This document shows positions 10,371-20,293 of a stretch of DNA of 64,000 bases, one piece after another. The stretch is from Mesorhizobium sp. RMAD-H1 (GTDB lineage: Bacteria > Pseudomonadota > Alphaproteobacteria > Rhizobiales > Rhizobiaceae). The stretch spans positions 62,001 through 126,000 of the forward strand of contig NZ_JACHWN010000008.1 of assembly GCF_014191375.1 (NCBI RefSeq). The letters are read 5' to 3'. Numbering within the stretch: the first letter of the stretch is position 1; every line of letters starts with the position of its first letter. The translations under genes and the position numbers were made by a program. The notes beneath the pieces are model-generated. The model was not told where the DNA came from. It worked only from the letters and a program-made list of their open reading frames with translations, and did not search any database.

Positions 10371-11213
10371 TTACCCCGTCAGCCCCCAAATCCGCTTTGC
10401 ATTCTGCGAATAGAGCTTCCGCCGCTCGTCCTCGCTCACCCCGGCAAAAAGCGCATGAGTCGCCGCGACCCATGTGGATAGTCCGCCGCCCAGCGTGCAG
10501 ACCGGCCAGTCGCTGCCCCAGACCACGCGATCCCAGCGGAAGCAATCGACCACATGCTCGACATAGGGTGCGAGTGTCGAGACATCCCACGTTTCCGCAT
10601 CGGCATAGGCGATGACGCCGGAAATCTTGGCCACCACGTTGGGCCGCCTGGCGATATCGGCGATGTGCTCGCGCCATGGGTGTTCCTCGCCAGCCGCGAT
10701 TGCCGGGACGCCGCAATGGTCGAGGATGAATTGCGTGCCCGGCGCCAGATCAGCCAAAGCCATGGCGCGCGGAATCTGGTGCGGCAGGACGCAGAGGTCG
10801 AAGGTGAGGCCGCTGCCGTCGAGCCGTTTAATATTTTCGCGGAAGAGCGCGGATCCGGAAAGATCGTCCGGCATGACATGCAGCACGCGGCGGAAGCCCT
10901 TGATGAAGGGATCGGCCTTGCAGCGTTCCAGAAAAGCCGGGAAAACGGAATCTTCCGGGCGGCAGGCGGAAATCGCCCCGGCAATCAGGCTGCCGGGTTC
11001 CGCTGCCAACGCGTGGATATAGCCGGTTTCAGCCTCGATCGCTTCCGGTGCGACATCCACCTCCATATGGAGTGCGGCGGCAACGCCCACCCGTTTCGCT
11101 TCCCTCTCATATTGCGCATAGAGAAAATCCCGGTCGAGCGGTGGGACGCCGGCAAGCCAGGGATAGGAAAGCGCCTGCCGGTCGATGATGTGTAAATGGG
11201 TGTCTATGAACAC
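10371..11213 (-). CDS. Amidohydrolase, probable L-fucono-lactonase
   Basis: The 280-residue amidohydrolase_2 (TIM-barrel, PF04909) protein probably hydrolyses L-fucono-lactone to L-fuconate, or another aldonolactone. Visible motifs are DTHLHIID at the N-terminus, HMEVDV, a mid-protein GFRRVLHV, FILDHCGVP, KISGV and GSDWPVC near the C-terminus. The start is a GTG at 11213, preceded by GGGAGGAG. The assignment to L-fucose rests on family membership (COG3618) and on the fuconate dehydratase, SDR and FAH genes in the same island. It is transcribed toward rppH, and iclR lies upstream on the same strand. Confidence 0.8.
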   Translation of the reverse strand: MFIDTHLHIIDRQALSYPWLAGVPPLDRDFLYAQYEREAKRVGVAAALHMEVDVAPEAIEAETGYIHALAAEPGSLIAGAISACRPEDSVFPAFLERCKADPFIKGFRRVLHVMPDDLSGSALFRENIKRLDGSGLTFDLCVLPHQIPRAMALADLAPGTQFILDHCGVPAIAAGEEHPWREHIADIARRPNVVAKISGVIAYADAETWDVSTLAPYVEHVVDCFRWDRVVWGSDWPVCTLGGGLSTWVAATHALFAGVSEDERRKLYSQNAKRIWGLTG

Positions 11214-11382
11214 TGGCTCTCCTCCCGTAGGTATGCCGATATTCAGGTGAGGACGGGCTGCAAATGGCGCCTTTCTGTGTTTCCGGTGTTCACGTACCAA
11301 GGTACGGTCCGCTCCGGTTCTCGAAAGCCACCATTTTCGCCTCGCCCTGACCTGAATCTCAACATGCCCAGCGCTTTTGATT

Positions 11383-12162
11383 TTATTCCGCCTTCGCCCC
11401 CGCCAATTCCGAGAGCGCCTTGGTCGCCTTCACCAGAAGTTCCGTGGCCTGGCTGATATCCGGTGCGCCGGGTGCGTTGACGAGGGTGATATAGGGGCAG
11501 GTCAGCGCGGCGAGCGCCCGCCCGTCCGGCGCGAGAATGGGCGCGGAAAGGTTATACACGCCCGCAATCTGCGCGCTGGCCATGATCTCGTAGCCGCGCT
11601 CGCGGATCGCATCGAGCCGCGCGTCGAAATCCGCCGGCTGGATGGTGTCGTCGGCGCGCCGCTCATATTCGGCGATCATCATCGCGCGCTCCTCTGGCGA
11701 GCGGAAGGCGAGCAGCACATGGCCGGAGCCGGTGTTGAACAAGCCGATATGCGAGCCGACCCGCACCGAAATGCCCCAATAATCCGGCGCTTCCTGCTGA
11801 GCGATGACAACAGCCGCGCCCCGGTCGAACACCACGAGCTGGTTTGCCTGCCGCGTCTTCATCGCCAGTTCGCGCATGATCGGCGTGGCGTAGGAGGCAA
11901 GGCGGCGCACCGGTGCATGAAGCTGGGCCAGACCGAAAAGCTTCAGCGTCAGCGAGAAGCGGTCGCCTTCCAGCCGGGTGACATAGCCGCGCCGCACCAG
12001 CCGGTCGAGCATGCGGTAGAACTCGTTCGGGCTGCGGCCCAGCTCCTTCGCGATCTCGGCCTGCGTCAACCCGCCATCGATGCCGGCGAGCAGCTCGAGA
12101 ATGTCCAATCCCTTGTCAAGCGCCGGCGCACGGTAGCGTTCGCTGTCCTCGTCGTCGGTCAT
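11383..12162 (-). CDS. IclR family transcriptional regulator
   Basis: The 259-residue protein has the IclR layout: winged helix-turn-helix at about residues 12-75 (ALDKGLDILELLAG, LTQAEIAKELGRSPNEFYRMLDRLVRRGYV), then the effector domain (IMRELAMKTRQANQLVVF, VGSHIGLFNTGSGHVLLAF, RERGYEI, YNLSAPILAPDGRALAALT). It is divergent from the ABC transporter genes and upstream of the lactonase, so it probably controls both in response to the sugar or a pathway intermediate. The 169 bp between it and the lactonase hold no gene that I can see. Confidence 0.9.
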   Translation of the reverse strand: MTDDEDSERYRAPALDKGLDILELLAGIDGGLTQAEIAKELGRSPNEFYRMLDRLVRRGYVTRLEGDRFSLTLKLFGLAQLHAPVRRLASYATPIMRELAMKTRQANQLVVFDRGAAVVIAQQEAPDYWGISVRVGSHIGLFNTGSGHVLLAFRSPEERAMMIAEYERRADDTIQPADFDARLDAIRERGYEIMASAQIAGVYNLSAPILAPDGRALAALTCPYITLVNAPGAPDISQATELLVKATKALSELAGAKAE

Positions 12163-12184
12163 CGTTCCTCTCCTATGAATTCAA

Positions 12185-12262
12185 TCACTCATATACGAAG
12201 AGCGGTTTGCCGGAAAAGCAAATTCCTCGCTTGACGACTGATAAATTAAGTGTTTGCATATG
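12185..12262. promoter_or_regulatory. Divergent control region, iclR / ABC transporter
   Basis: The 164-bp gap between divergent starts contains TTGACG at 12231-12236 with a weak -10 (TTGCAT, 17-bp spacing) toward the transporter. The related motifs CTCATATACGA (about 12187) and its inverted relative GCATATGAATG (about 12256) could be IclR half-sites. This is a pattern reading only. Confidence 0.3.
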
Positions 12263-12326
12263 AATGAAGCGCTCATTGGTGGGCGTTCACGGGCATCGGG
12301 GAGCGGTCGCCCAAAGGGAGGAAATC

Positions 12327-13646
12327 ATGAAAAGATTGCTTGCTGCCGCTTCGGCAGTTGCCATTATTGCCGCGTTGTCCGGAACGGTCGCATCGGCGCA
12401 GGATCTGCCCGGCAAGTTCGAGGGCGTCACCATCGACGCCAAGCTGATCGGCGGCCAGCAATATGAAGCGCTCTATCAGCGCATCGGCGAATGGGAAAAG
12501 CTGACCGGCGCCAAGGTCAATATTCTCTCCAAGAAGAACCATTTCGAGCTCGACAAGGAAATCAAGTCGGATATCGCCGCCAACAGCCTCAACTGGTGCG
12601 TGGGTTCGAATCATTCGTCCTTCGCCCCGCAATATCCGGGCATTTATACGGATCTGACGCCCTATGTCCCGAAGGAGGAAATCGCGGCCTTCGTGCCTTC
12701 GGTGATCAAGGCGGCGACGCTTGACGGCAAGCTGGTCATGCTGCCGCGCGCGCAGTTCGACGTGTCTGCGCTTTACTACCAGAAGAGCCTCTACGAGGAC
12801 GAAGCCAAGAAGAAGGCGTACAAGGAGAAATACGGTCACGACCTGACCCCGCCGGATAGCTGGGACGAGGTGACGAAGCAGGCCGAGTTCTTCAGCAATC
12901 CGCCAAGCTTCTACGGCACGCAGTTCGCCGGCAAGGAAGAGGCGATCAATGGCCGCTTCTATGAAATGCTGGTGGCGGAGGGCGGCGAATATATCGATGC
13001 CGAGGGCAAGCCCGCGTTCAACTCCGAGGCCGGGGTCAGGGCGCTCGACTGGTTCGTCAATCTCTACAAGGCCAAGGCCGTGCCGGCGGGCACGACGAAC
13101 TATCTCTGGGACGATCTGGGGCAGGGCTTCGCTTCCGGCTCCATCGCGCTCAATCTCGACTGGCCGGGCTGGGCGGGCTTTTTCAACGATCCGAAGACCT
13201 CGAAGGTCGCGGGCAATGTCGGCGTCAAGGTGCAGCCGAAGGGCTCGTCCGGCAAGCGCACCGGCTGGTCCGGCTTCCATGGGTTCTCGGTGACCGAAAA
13301 CTGCGCCAACAAGGAAGCGGCGGCCTCGCTCGTCTGGTGGCTCACCAATGAGGACAGCCAAAAGCTTGAATCCGCCGCCGGTCCGCTGCCGACCCGCACC
13401 GCCGTCTGGGAATACAATATCGAACAGGCGAAGAACGATCCCTATCGCACGGAAGTGCTGAAGACCTTCCAGGAAGCCTCGAAATACGCCTTCCCCGTGC
13501 CGCCGCTGGCGGAATGGATCGAGATCTCCAACGCGGTCTATCCGGAATTGCAGGCGGCGATCCTCGGCGACAAGACCTCCAAGCAGGCGCTGGATGATGC
13601 AGCGGAGAAGGCGACGCAGATCCTGGAGGATGCGGGGAAGTTGTAG
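12327..13646 (+). CDS. ABC transporter sugar-binding protein (CUT1)
   Basis: This is the periplasmic solute-binding component of a CUT1 sugar importer, 439 residues. A Sec signal peptide is clear (MKRLLAAASAVAIIAALSG, cleavage near ASA-QD). The rest is a family-1 extracellular solute-binding fold (GKFEGVTIDAKLIGG, LTPYVPKEEI, PPDSWDEVTKQAEFF, WLTNEDSQK). The ATG at 12327 follows GGGAGGAAATC. It is the first gene of a transport operon with two permeases and a MalK-type ATPase. Substrate is inferred from context as L-fucose or a similar sugar. A palindromic repeat separates it from the permease genes. Confidence 0.92.
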   Translation: MKRLLAAASAVAIIAALSGTVASAQDLPGKFEGVTIDAKLIGGQQYEALYQRIGEWEKLTGAKVNILSKKNHFELDKEIKSDIAANSLNWCVGSNHSSFAPQYPGIYTDLTPYVPKEEIAAFVPSVIKAATLDGKLVMLPRAQFDVSALYYQKSLYEDEAKKKAYKEKYGHDLTPPDSWDEVTKQAEFFSNPPSFYGTQFAGKEEAINGRFYEMLVAEGGEYIDAEGKPAFNSEAGVRALDWFVNLYKAKAVPAGTTNYLWDDLGQGFASGSIALNLDWPGWAGFFNDPKTSKVAGNVGVKVQPKGSSGKRTGWSGFHGFSVTENCANKEAAASLVWWLTNEDSQKLESAAGPLPTRTAVWEYNIEQAKNDPYRTEVLKTFQEASKYAFPVPPLAEWIEISNAVYPELQAAILGDKTSKQALDDAAEKATQILEDAGKL

Positions 13647-13677
13647 GCGAATGAAAAGCCTGACCGTTTGCGCGGTT

Positions 13678-13843
13678 GGGCCACCCCCCTCTGCCCTGCC
13701 GGGCATCTCCCCCTCAAGGGGGGAGATTGGCTGACACGGCCCGCGGCTCTCACCCTGCAACGTCAGCGATTGGTGCCGAGCGTTTATGAAGTCGCAATCT
13801 CCCCCCTTGAGGGGGAGATGCCCGGCAGGACAGAGGGGGGTGG
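13678..13843 (+). repeat. Rhizobial palindromic element, copy 2
   Basis: Same family as the element at 10181, in plus orientation with the core GCGATTGGTGCCGAGC. It lies inside the ABC transporter operon, between the binding-protein gene and the first permease gene. Confidence 0.85.
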
Positions 13844-13909
13844 GATGCAGCGGAACAACCGAGCCAGTTACAATATGAATCCCGCCATGCGGCCAGAGCA
13901 GTGCATTCG

Positions 13910-14803
13910 ATGAAATTGAGACTTCCAGCCCCCATCCTGCTGCTTCTTCCGGCCATTGCCGTGCTTCTGGCGGTGATTGTGCTGCCGCTGATCCTCTCCT
14001 TCTATTCCAGCTTCACGCCGTTCCGGCTGACGCGGCCGGATACGTTGTGGACGTTCATCGGCATCCGCAATTACGTCAATGTGCTCTCCAACTGGGATTT
14101 CTGGGTTGCGTTCGGGCGGACCATCCTGCTGCTCACCATCGCGCTCAATGCCGAAATGTTCCTGGGGCTGGGCCTTGCCATGCTGGTCAACAAGGCGACG
14201 CATGGGCAGCGGCTTCTGCGCACGCTGATGATGTTCCCAATGATGTTTTCGCCCGTGCTCGTCGGCTTCCAGTTCAAATTCCTGTTCAACGACAATATCG
14301 GCCTCGTCAACAATGCGCTGCAATCGCTGGGATTGACCGATCAGGCGATCCCCTGGCTGATCGATGGCAATCTGGCGCTCTTTTCCATCATCGTGGCCGA
14401 GGTCTGGTCCTCCACCTCCGTCTTCGCGATCCTGATCCTCGCCGGCCTCCTCGCCATGCCGCAGGAGCCGGTGGAGGCGGCGCGGGTGGATGGGTGCACC
14501 CCCTGGCAGACGTTCCGCTATGTCACATGGCCGTTCGTCATGCCCTTCGCCTTCATCGCCATGACGATCCGTTCGCTCGATGTGGCGCGGGCCTATGACA
14601 TCGTCAAGATCATGACCGACGGCGGGCCGGCAGGGCGCACGGAACTCTTATGGACGCTGGTGGGGCGGACGGCCTACAGCGATGCGCGCATGGGCGTGGC
14701 CAATGCCATGGCGTATGTCTCGATCCTGCTGTCGATCCTTTTCACCGTCTATTTCTTCAGGAAACTGGCCGCCGCGCGCCAGCAGATCGGAGCGGAGTGG
14801 TAA
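13910..14803 (+). CDS. ABC transporter permease, CUT1 (MalF-like)
   Basis: Inner-membrane subunit of the CUT1 importer, 297 residues with six predicted membrane segments. The first is LPAPILLLLPAIAVLLAVIV. The EAA loop that contacts the ATPase reads EPVEAARVDGCTPWQTFRYVTWP, broken here as EAARVDGCTPWQTF. GTG at 13901 is an alternative start three residues upstream; no strong ribosome-binding site distinguishes them. The stop is followed after 1 bp by the second permease. Confidence 0.92.
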   Translation: MKLRLPAPILLLLPAIAVLLAVIVLPLILSFYSSFTPFRLTRPDTLWTFIGIRNYVNVLSNWDFWVAFGRTILLLTIALNAEMFLGLGLAMLVNKATHGQRLLRTLMMFPMMFSPVLVGFQFKFLFNDNIGLVNNALQSLGLTDQAIPWLIDGNLALFSIIVAEVWSSTSVFAILILAGLLAMPQEPVEAARVDGCTPWQTFRYVTWPFVMPFAFIAMTIRSLDVARAYDIVKIMTDGGPAGRTELLWTLVGRTAYSDARMGVANAMAYVSILLSILFTVYFFRKLAAARQQIGAEW

Positions 14804-14804
14804 G

Positions 14805-15674
14805 ATGGCGGATCAGAACAGCACCCACCGCGCCAAGCGCCGCCTGCTGAAAGTGGCGCATTTCATCGGTCTTTTCCTGGCGATGACGGTCATCTGCCTG
14901 CCGGGCGTCTGGATCATCCTCAATTCCATGCGCCCGACGGTCGAGATCATGGCCAAGCCGCCGGTGTGGATACCGACCGACCTGTCGCTCGACGCCTACC
15001 GCGCCATGTTCAGCGGCGTCGGTGGAGGCGGCGTGCCGGTGTGGGATTATTTCCGCAATTCCATCATCGTCTCGATCACCTCGACGGTCATCGCGCTCGC
15101 GATCGGCATGGCCGGGGGTTATGCCTTCGCGCGCTTCCGCTTCAAGGGAAAGTCGGCGATGTTCCTCGGCTTCATGCTGACGCGCGCCGTGCCGGGCATC
15201 GCGCTGTCGCTGCCGCTCTTCATGATCTATGCCCGGCTGGGGATCATCGACACGCATTTCGGGCTGATCCTCACCTATGTCGCGCTGAACGTGCCCTTCA
15301 CCATCTGGCTCATCGACGGGTTCTTCCGGCAGGTGCCGCGCGACCTCGCCGAGGCGGCGCAGATCGACGGCTGCACCCGCTGGCAGGCCTTCTGGCAGGT
15401 GGAGTTCCCGCTCGCCGGTCCCGGCATCGCTTCCGCCGGCATCTTCGCCTTCCTCACCTCGTGGAACGAGTATGCGCTCGCATCGCAATTGACCCGCTCG
15501 GTCAATTCCAAGACGCTGCCGGTCGGGCTTCTCGACTACACCGCCGAGTTCACCATCGACTGGCGCGGCATGTGCGCGCTCGCCGTCGTGATGATCGTGC
15601 CGGCGCTGATCCTCACCTTCGTCATCCAGAAACATCTGGTCTCCGGCCTCACCTTCGGCGCGGTAAAAGGGTAA
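14805..15674 (+). CDS. ABC transporter permease, CUT1 (MalG-like)
   Basis: Second membrane subunit, 289 residues. Membrane segments start with [20 protein letters not shown], and the EAA loop is [20 protein letters not shown]. The ATG at 14805 follows AGCGGAG and comes 1 bp after the first permease stop, so the two subunits are translated together. It forms a heterodimer with the preceding permease. The ATPase gene begins 7 bp downstream. Confidence 0.92.
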   Translation: MADQNSTHRAKRRLLKVAHFIGLFLAMTVICLPGVWIILNSMRPTVEIMAKPPVWIPTDLSLDAYRAMFSGVGGGGVPVWDYFRNSIIVSITSTVIALAIGMAGGYAFARFRFKGKSAMFLGFMLTRAVPGIALSLPLFMIYARLGIIDTHFGLILTYVALNVPFTIWLIDGFFRQVPRDLAEAAQIDGCTRWQAFWQVEFPLAGPGIASAGIFAFLTSWNEYALASQLTRSVNSKTLPVGLLDYTAEFTIDWRGMCALAVVMIVPALILTFVIQKHLVSGLTFGAVKG

Positions 15675-15681
15675 CGCTTTC

Positions 15682-16779
15682 ATGGCTACTGTTTCGCTCA
15701 AGAAACTCGTCAAACGCTATGGCACGGTCGAAGTGGTGCATGGCATCGACCTTGACGTGAAGGACCGGGAATTCGTGGCGCTGGTCGGGCCATCCGGCTG
15801 CGGCAAGTCCACGACGCTGCGCATGATAGCGGGGCTTGAAGACATCAGCGACGGCGCGCTGGAGATCGGCGGCAGGAAAGTCAACGATTTGCCGCCACGG
15901 GCGCGCAACATCTCGATGGTGTTCCAGTCCTATGCGCTCTATCCGCATATGACGGTGCGCGAGAATATGGGCTTCTCGCTTAAAATCGCCAAGCGCCCGC
16001 AGAAGGAGATCGACGAGCGCGTCGAGACGGCGGCGGATATTCTGGAACTGAAGCCGCTGCTCGACCGCCGCCCGGCGCAGCTTTCCGGCGGGCAGCGCCA
16101 GCGCGTCGCCATGGGCCGCGCCATCGTGCGCCAGCCGGAGGTGTTCCTGTTCGACGAGCCGCTCTCCAATCTCGACGCCAAGCTCAGAACCCAGATGCGC
16201 ACCGAGATCAAGAAGCTGCACGCCAAGGTGCAATCGACCATCATCTATGTGACGCATGACCAGGTGGAGGCGATGACGCTCGCCGACCGCATCGTCATCA
16301 TGCGCGACGGCTATATCGAACAGGTCGGCACGCCGGACGAGGTGTTCCGCCGGCCCGCCACGCGCTTCGTCGCGGGTTTCATCGGATCGCCGCCGATGAA
16401 TCTGATCGAGGCGGTGGTGGATAATAGCAGCCTGGTCTTCGCGTCCGGCGACAGCCTGCCCCTGCCGGCGCAGTTCCGCGAGCGGGTAACGGCGGGGCAG
16501 AAGGTGGTGTTCGGTCTTCGCCCTGATGATATCTACCCGACCGGGCACGGGCTTTCCTCGGCCGATGCTTCCAGCATCCACCAGATCGCTCTGCCGGTCT
16601 CGATCACCGAACCGCTCGGCAATGAGACGCTGGTGTTCGTGGAGTTCGCCGGGCGGGACTGGGTGTCGCGCATGCTGAACCCAAGGCCGCTGGTGGCGGG
16701 GGAGAAGATCGCCATGAGCCTCGACCTGTCGCAGGCGCATCTGTTCTCGACCGAAACGGGCCGGACGCTACGGGGCTGA
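15682..16779 (+). CDS. ABC transporter ATPase, MalK/UgpC type
   Basis: This nucleotide-binding subunit powers the CUT1 importer, 365 residues. Motifs in order are Walker [11 protein letters not shown]-loop [16 protein letters not shown] signature LSGGQRQRV, Walker [13 protein letters not shown] and the switch histidine in [11 protein letters not shown]-terminal OB/TOBE regulatory domain follows from about residue 240 ([20 protein letters not shown]). It sits 7 bp after the second permease and 1 bp before an enolase-superfamily gene, so transport and catabolism are in one operon. Confidence 0.94.
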   Translation: MATVSLKKLVKRYGTVEVVHGIDLDVKDREFVALVGPSGCGKSTTLRMIAGLEDISDGALEIGGRKVNDLPPRARNISMVFQSYALYPHMTVRENMGFSLKIAKRPQKEIDERVETAADILELKPLLDRRPAQLSGGQRQRVAMGRAIVRQPEVFLFDEPLSNLDAKLRTQMRTEIKKLHAKVQSTIIYVTHDQVEAMTLADRIVIMRDGYIEQVGTPDEVFRRPATRFVAGFIGSPPMNLIEAVVDNSSLVFASGDSLPLPAQFRERVTAGQKVVFGLRPDDIYPTGHGLSSADASSIHQIALPVSITEPLGNETLVFVEFAGRDWVSRMLNPRPLVAGEKIAMSLDLSQAHLFSTETGRTLRG

Positions 16780-16780
16780 C

Positions 16781-17893
16781 ATGGCACGTATCGAGAAAAT
16801 CGACCTGCGCATGATCGACCTGCCGCCCAAGACCTTGCGGACGGATGCGATCCAGAGCTTTGTCAGCCAGGAGACGCCCATCGTCACCATCACCGATGCC
16901 GATGGCGCGACGGGGACGGGCTACAGCTACACGATCGGCACGGGCGGTTCGTCGGTCATGCGGCTCTTATCGGATCACCTTGCGCAACGCGTGATCGGCG
17001 AGGATGCGGAATGTATCGAGGCGATCTGGCGCAAGTTGGAGTTCGCCACCCACGCCACAACGGTCGGCGCAATCACCGCGCTGGCGCTGGCGGCCGTCGA
17101 CACGGCGCTCTGGGACCTCAGGGCGAAGAAGCAGGGCCTGCCTTTGTGGAAGCTTGCAGGCGGCGCCAAGGACCGCTGCCCGCTCTATACGACCGAGGGC
17201 GGCTGGCTCCATATCGAGAAACAGGCACTGGTAGAGGATGCGCTTGCGGCCAAGGAGAAGGGCTTTCGCGGCTCGAAGGTGAAGATCGGCAAGCCGCACG
17301 GGTCGGAGGATCTCGACAGGCTTTCGGCCCTGCGCGACGCGCTGGGGCCAGGCTTCGAGATCATGACCGATGCCAATCAGGGCTTCACGCTGGACGAGGC
17401 GATCCGCCGCTCGCATGTCTTGCGCGACATGGATCTGGCATGGCTGGAGGAGCCGCTTCCCGCCGATGACATTGACGGCCATGTGCGGCTGTCGCGGGCA
17501 ACGGCGACGCCGGTGGCGGTGGGGGAATCGCTTTATTCGATCCGCCATTTCCGCGAATATCTGCAGAGGGGCGCGTGCTCCATCGTGCAGGTGGATGTGG
17601 CGCGCATCGGCGGCATCACGCCATGGCTGAAAGTGGCGCATCTGGCGGAGAGCTTCGACATTCCCGTCTGCCCGCATTTCCTGATGGAACTGCATGTGAG
17701 CCTCGCCTGCGCCGTGCCGAACGGGAAATATGTCGAATATATCCCGCAGCTTGACGATCTGACGGGTACGCCGATGCGGATCGAGGACGGCCATGCGCTT
17801 GCGCCTGATGCACCGGGAATCGGGATCGACTGGGATTGGGAGGCGGTCGCCGCCCGCAGCATCCCCGAATTCATCATGGAAATAAGGGGATGA
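16781..17893 (+). CDS. Enolase-superfamily sugar-acid dehydratase, substrate unknown
   Basis: The 370-residue mandelate-racemase/muconate-lactonizing-type protein has an apparently intact active site: K166-V-K168 on strand 2, metal ligands D197 (DANQ), E223 (LEEP) and E249 (VGES), with D272 and H299 (CPHF) as a possible dyad. These residues predict proton abstraction from an acid sugar and loss of water. It is only distantly similar to the canonical fuconate dehydratase at 22215, so it may act on another sugar acid taken in by the same importer. It starts 1 bp after the ATPase gene and is followed by a mutarotase gene. Confidence 0.82.
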   Translation: MARIEKIDLRMIDLPPKTLRTDAIQSFVSQETPIVTITDADGATGTGYSYTIGTGGSSVMRLLSDHLAQRVIGEDAECIEAIWRKLEFATHATTVGAITALALAAVDTALWDLRAKKQGLPLWKLAGGAKDRCPLYTTEGGWLHIEKQALVEDALAAKEKGFRGSKVKIGKPHGSEDLDRLSALRDALGPGFEIMTDANQGFTLDEAIRRSHVLRDMDLAWLEEPLPADDIDGHVRLSRATATPVAVGESLYSIRHFREYLQRGACSIVQVDVARIGGITPWLKVAHLAESFDIPVCPHFLMELHVSLACAVPNGKYVEYIPQLDDLTGTPMRIEDGHALAPDAPGIGIDWDWEAVAARSIPEFIMEIRG

Positions 17894-17896
17894 GCC

Positions 17897-18226
17897 ATGC
17901 AGCGAATGGGAATGGTCATCGGGCTCAACCCGGACAAGGTAGCCGAATACAAGCGGCTGCATGCGGCGGTGTGGCCGGAGATCCTGGCGCTGATTTCCGC
18001 CTGCAACATCCGCAATTATTCGATCTTCCTGCGCGAGCCGGAGAATCTGCTATTCGGCTATTGGGAATATCACGGAACCGATTTCGAGGCGGATATGGCG
18101 AAAATGGCCGCTGATCCCAGAAACAAAGAATGGTGGGCTGTCTGCATGCCCTGCCAAGTGCCACTTTCCACCCGCAAGGAAGGCGAGTGGTGGGCGATGA
18201 TGGACGAGGTGTTTCATCTTGATTGA
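17897..18226 (+). CDS. L-rhamnose mutarotase-family protein (probable L-fucose mutarotase)
   Basis: A 109-residue alpha/beta-barrel protein of the RhaM/DUF718 family, which interconverts alpha and beta anomers of 6-deoxyhexoses. Conserved features are GLNPDKVAEYKRLHAAVWPE, NYSIFLREPENLLFGYWEY and the W-W pair in KEWWAVC, with the C-terminal MDEVFHLD. It is a separate paralog of RhaU at 25103, and its place in the fucose-type operon suggests it supplies the anomer used by the sugar dehydrogenase. It starts 3 bp after the enolase-family gene. Confidence 0.85.
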   Translation: MQRMGMVIGLNPDKVAEYKRLHAAVWPEILALISACNIRNYSIFLREPENLLFGYWEYHGTDFEADMAKMAADPRNKEWWAVCMPCQVPLSTRKEGEWWAMMDEVFHLD

Positions 18227-18286
18227 GGTTTTCGTCAGTCCCCCCTCTCTTGCGATTTCAATAGCGGTTCCTGTTTTGATGGAATC

Positions 18287-18463
18287 GCGAGGCGCCCCCC
18301 TCTGTCCTGCCGGACATCTCCCCCGCAAGGGGGGAGATTGGCTGACGCGGATCGCGGTGCCCAATTTTCGACATTTGCGATTGGTGCCGAGCGTCGATGA
18401 AGGCATAATCTCCCCCCTTGCGGGGGAGATGCCCGGCAGGGCAGAGGGGGGCGCTGTCCCGCC
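18287..18463 (+). repeat. Rhizobial palindromic element, copy 3
   Basis: Same family as the element at 10181, plus orientation. The inner hairpin reads CCCCGCAAGGGG instead of CCCCTCAAGGGG in both halves, a compensated change. It separates the mutarotase and Gfo/Idh genes. Confidence 0.85.
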
Positions 18464-18514
18464 AGCATTTCCATCAAAAAATAAAATGCAAAATTGCAAG
18501 AGAGGGTACTAACT

Positions 18515-19582
18515 ATGATCTTCTCTCCTACCTCGCTTATCCAATCCTGGCCGCTCCCCACCAATCCGCGTCCCATCGTCACCTTCGGCGCGGGGTCCAT
18601 TGTCGGCGATGCGCATTATCCTGCCTATCGCAAGGGCGGTTTTCCGATTGCCGGGCTTTACGATCCCGATCACGAAAAGGCGCGGAAGCTTGCGACGAGC
18701 TGGGGCGTGACCGCGTTTTCGTCAGCCGCCGAGGCGGTGGCGGTGGAGGGTGCGGTGTTCGACCTCGCAACCCCACCGGGGCGTCATGCACAGGTGCTGA
18801 AGGCACTGCCGGATGGCGCGACGGTGCTGATCCAGAAGCCGATGGGCAACACGCTGGAGGAAGCCCGGGAAATCCTCGCCATCTGCCGCGACAAGAAGCT
18901 CATCGCGGCAATCAATTTCCAGCTTCGCTTCGCGCCGATGATGCTGGCGCTGAAGGACGCCATCGCCAAGGGTTGGCTCGGCGAGGTGATCGATTTCGAC
19001 GCATGGCTGGCGCTCGACACGCCCTGGCAGCTTTGGCCGTTCCTGAATGGGTTGCCGCGCGTCGAGATCGCCATGCACTCGATCCATTATCTCGACCTGA
19101 TCCGGCAGGTACTGGGCAACCCGCAAGGCGTTCACGCCAAGACCATGGGGCATCCGAACCACGAGGTGGCCCAGACGCGCACCAGCGCCATTCTCGACTA
19201 TGGCGACACGGTGCGCTGCTCGCTGTCGATCAATCACGACCATAAGTTCGGGCGTAAATATCAGGCCTGCGAATTCCGCATCTGCGGCACGGAAGGCGCG
19301 GCCTATGTGAAGCTCGGGGTCAATCTCGACTATCCGCGCGGCGAGCCGGATGTGCTGGAAATCTACCCCAAGGGCGGGGATGGCTGGGTGAACGTGCCGC
19401 TTGAAGGTGCGTGGTTCCCGGATGCGTTTGTCGGGCGCATGGCGAACCTCCAGCGCTTCGCGGCGGGCGAGGACAAGGAACTCGTCAGTTCCGTGGAAGA
19501 CGCATGGAACACGATGGCACTGGTGGAAAGCGCCTACCGCTCAAGCGCCGCCCCCGCGACGCCGCTCGATCCGAAACCGTGA
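18515..19582 (+). CDS. Gfo/Idh/MocA family oxidoreductase
   Basis: The 355-residue protein has an N-terminal Rossmann fold (VTFGAGSIVGDAHYPAY, then GLYDPD as the acidic end of strand 2) and the usual C-terminal beta-sheet domain. The family motif EKP appears as IQKPMGNT, and a conserved histidine lies in MHSIHYLDL. The expected activity is NAD(P)-dependent oxidation of a sugar or sugar derivative. It could supply the sugar 1-dehydrogenase step otherwise missing from the island, but this is not shown. The ATG at 18515 follows AGAGAGGG; a TTG upstream is less likely. Confidence 0.85.
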   Translation: MIFSPTSLIQSWPLPTNPRPIVTFGAGSIVGDAHYPAYRKGGFPIAGLYDPDHEKARKLATSWGVTAFSSAAEAVAVEGAVFDLATPPGRHAQVLKALPDGATVLIQKPMGNTLEEAREILAICRDKKLIAAINFQLRFAPMMLALKDAIAKGWLGEVIDFDAWLALDTPWQLWPFLNGLPRVEIAMHSIHYLDLIRQVLGNPQGVHAKTMGHPNHEVAQTRTSAILDYGDTVRCSLSINHDHKFGRKYQACEFRICGTEGAAYVKLGVNLDYPRGEPDVLEIYPKGGDGWVNVPLEGAWFPDAFVGRMANLQRFAAGEDKELVSSVEDAWNTMALVESAYRSSAAPATPLDPKP

Positions 19583-19602
19583 GCAGGTTCATTTTGATGT
19601 CA

Positions 19603-19781
19603 TCGCGGCACACCCCCCTCTGCCCTGCCGGGCATCTCCCCCTCAAGGGGGGAGATTGGCTGGCACGACGGTCATCGCCCATCCTGCGGCGTTTGCGATT
19701 GAGGCCGAGCGCTTATGACGGCGTAATCTCCCCCCTTGAGGGGGAGATGTCCGGCAGGACAGAGGGGTGTACTGTCCCGCC
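19603..19781 (+). repeat. Rhizobial palindromic element, copy 4
   Basis: Same family as the element at 10181, plus orientation with a variant core (GCGATTGAGGCCGAGC). It lies between the Gfo/Idh and MaoC genes. A frame through its right arm runs into the MaoC gene and can mislead start prediction. Confidence 0.85.
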
Positions 19782-19813
19782 AACGTTTCCATCAAAGAGA
19801 CACAGGCTCTAAG

Positions 19814-20266
19814 ATGTCAGAACAAACGATCTATTTCGAAGATTACGTGCTGGGACACACACGCACCACCACGGGGCGCACCATCACGGAGACGGATTTC
19901 GTCGTCCATGCCGGACATACGGGCGATTTCTTCCCCCATCACATGGATGCCGAATTCGCCAAATCCACGCCCTTCGGCCAGCGGGTGGCGCATGGAACGA
20001 TGGTGTTCGCCATCGGCGTGGGGCTGACGGCGAGCCTTATCAATCCCGTCGCTTTCTCCTATGGATATGATCGCTTGCGCTTCGTGCGGCCGGTGTTCAT
20101 CGGCGACACGATCCACACCCGCGTCACCATTGCCGCCAAGGAGGACGATCCCAAGCGCCCCACCCATGGCCGCGTGGTGGAGCGGTGCGAGGTGATCAAC
20201 CAGCGCGGCGAGGTGGTGCTTGCCGCCGACCACATTCTGATCGTAGAGCGTCGGCAGAAAGCATGA
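19814..20266 (+). CDS. MaoC-like dehydratase (hotdog fold)
   Basis: The 150-residue single-hotdog protein of the MaoC/(R)-specific enoyl-CoA hydratase family has the hydratase motif as [17 protein letters not shown] and the following RVAHGTM segment. Such proteins usually hydrate or dehydrate CoA thioesters, which no other enzyme here would make, so its role in deoxysugar breakdown is unexplained. The start at 19814 ([14 protein letters not shown]) is the normal family start. It precedes the SDR gene by 27 bp and is probably co-transcribed. Confidence 0.83.
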   Translation: MSEQTIYFEDYVLGHTRTTTGRTITETDFVVHAGHTGDFFPHHMDAEFAKSTPFGQRVAHGTMVFAIGVGLTASLINPVAFSYGYDRLRFVRPVFIGDTIHTRVTIAAKEDDPKRPTHGRVVERCEVINQRGEVVLAADHILIVERRQKA

Positions 20267-20293
20267 CGAAGAGAAATTTTCCGGAGAGTTGAG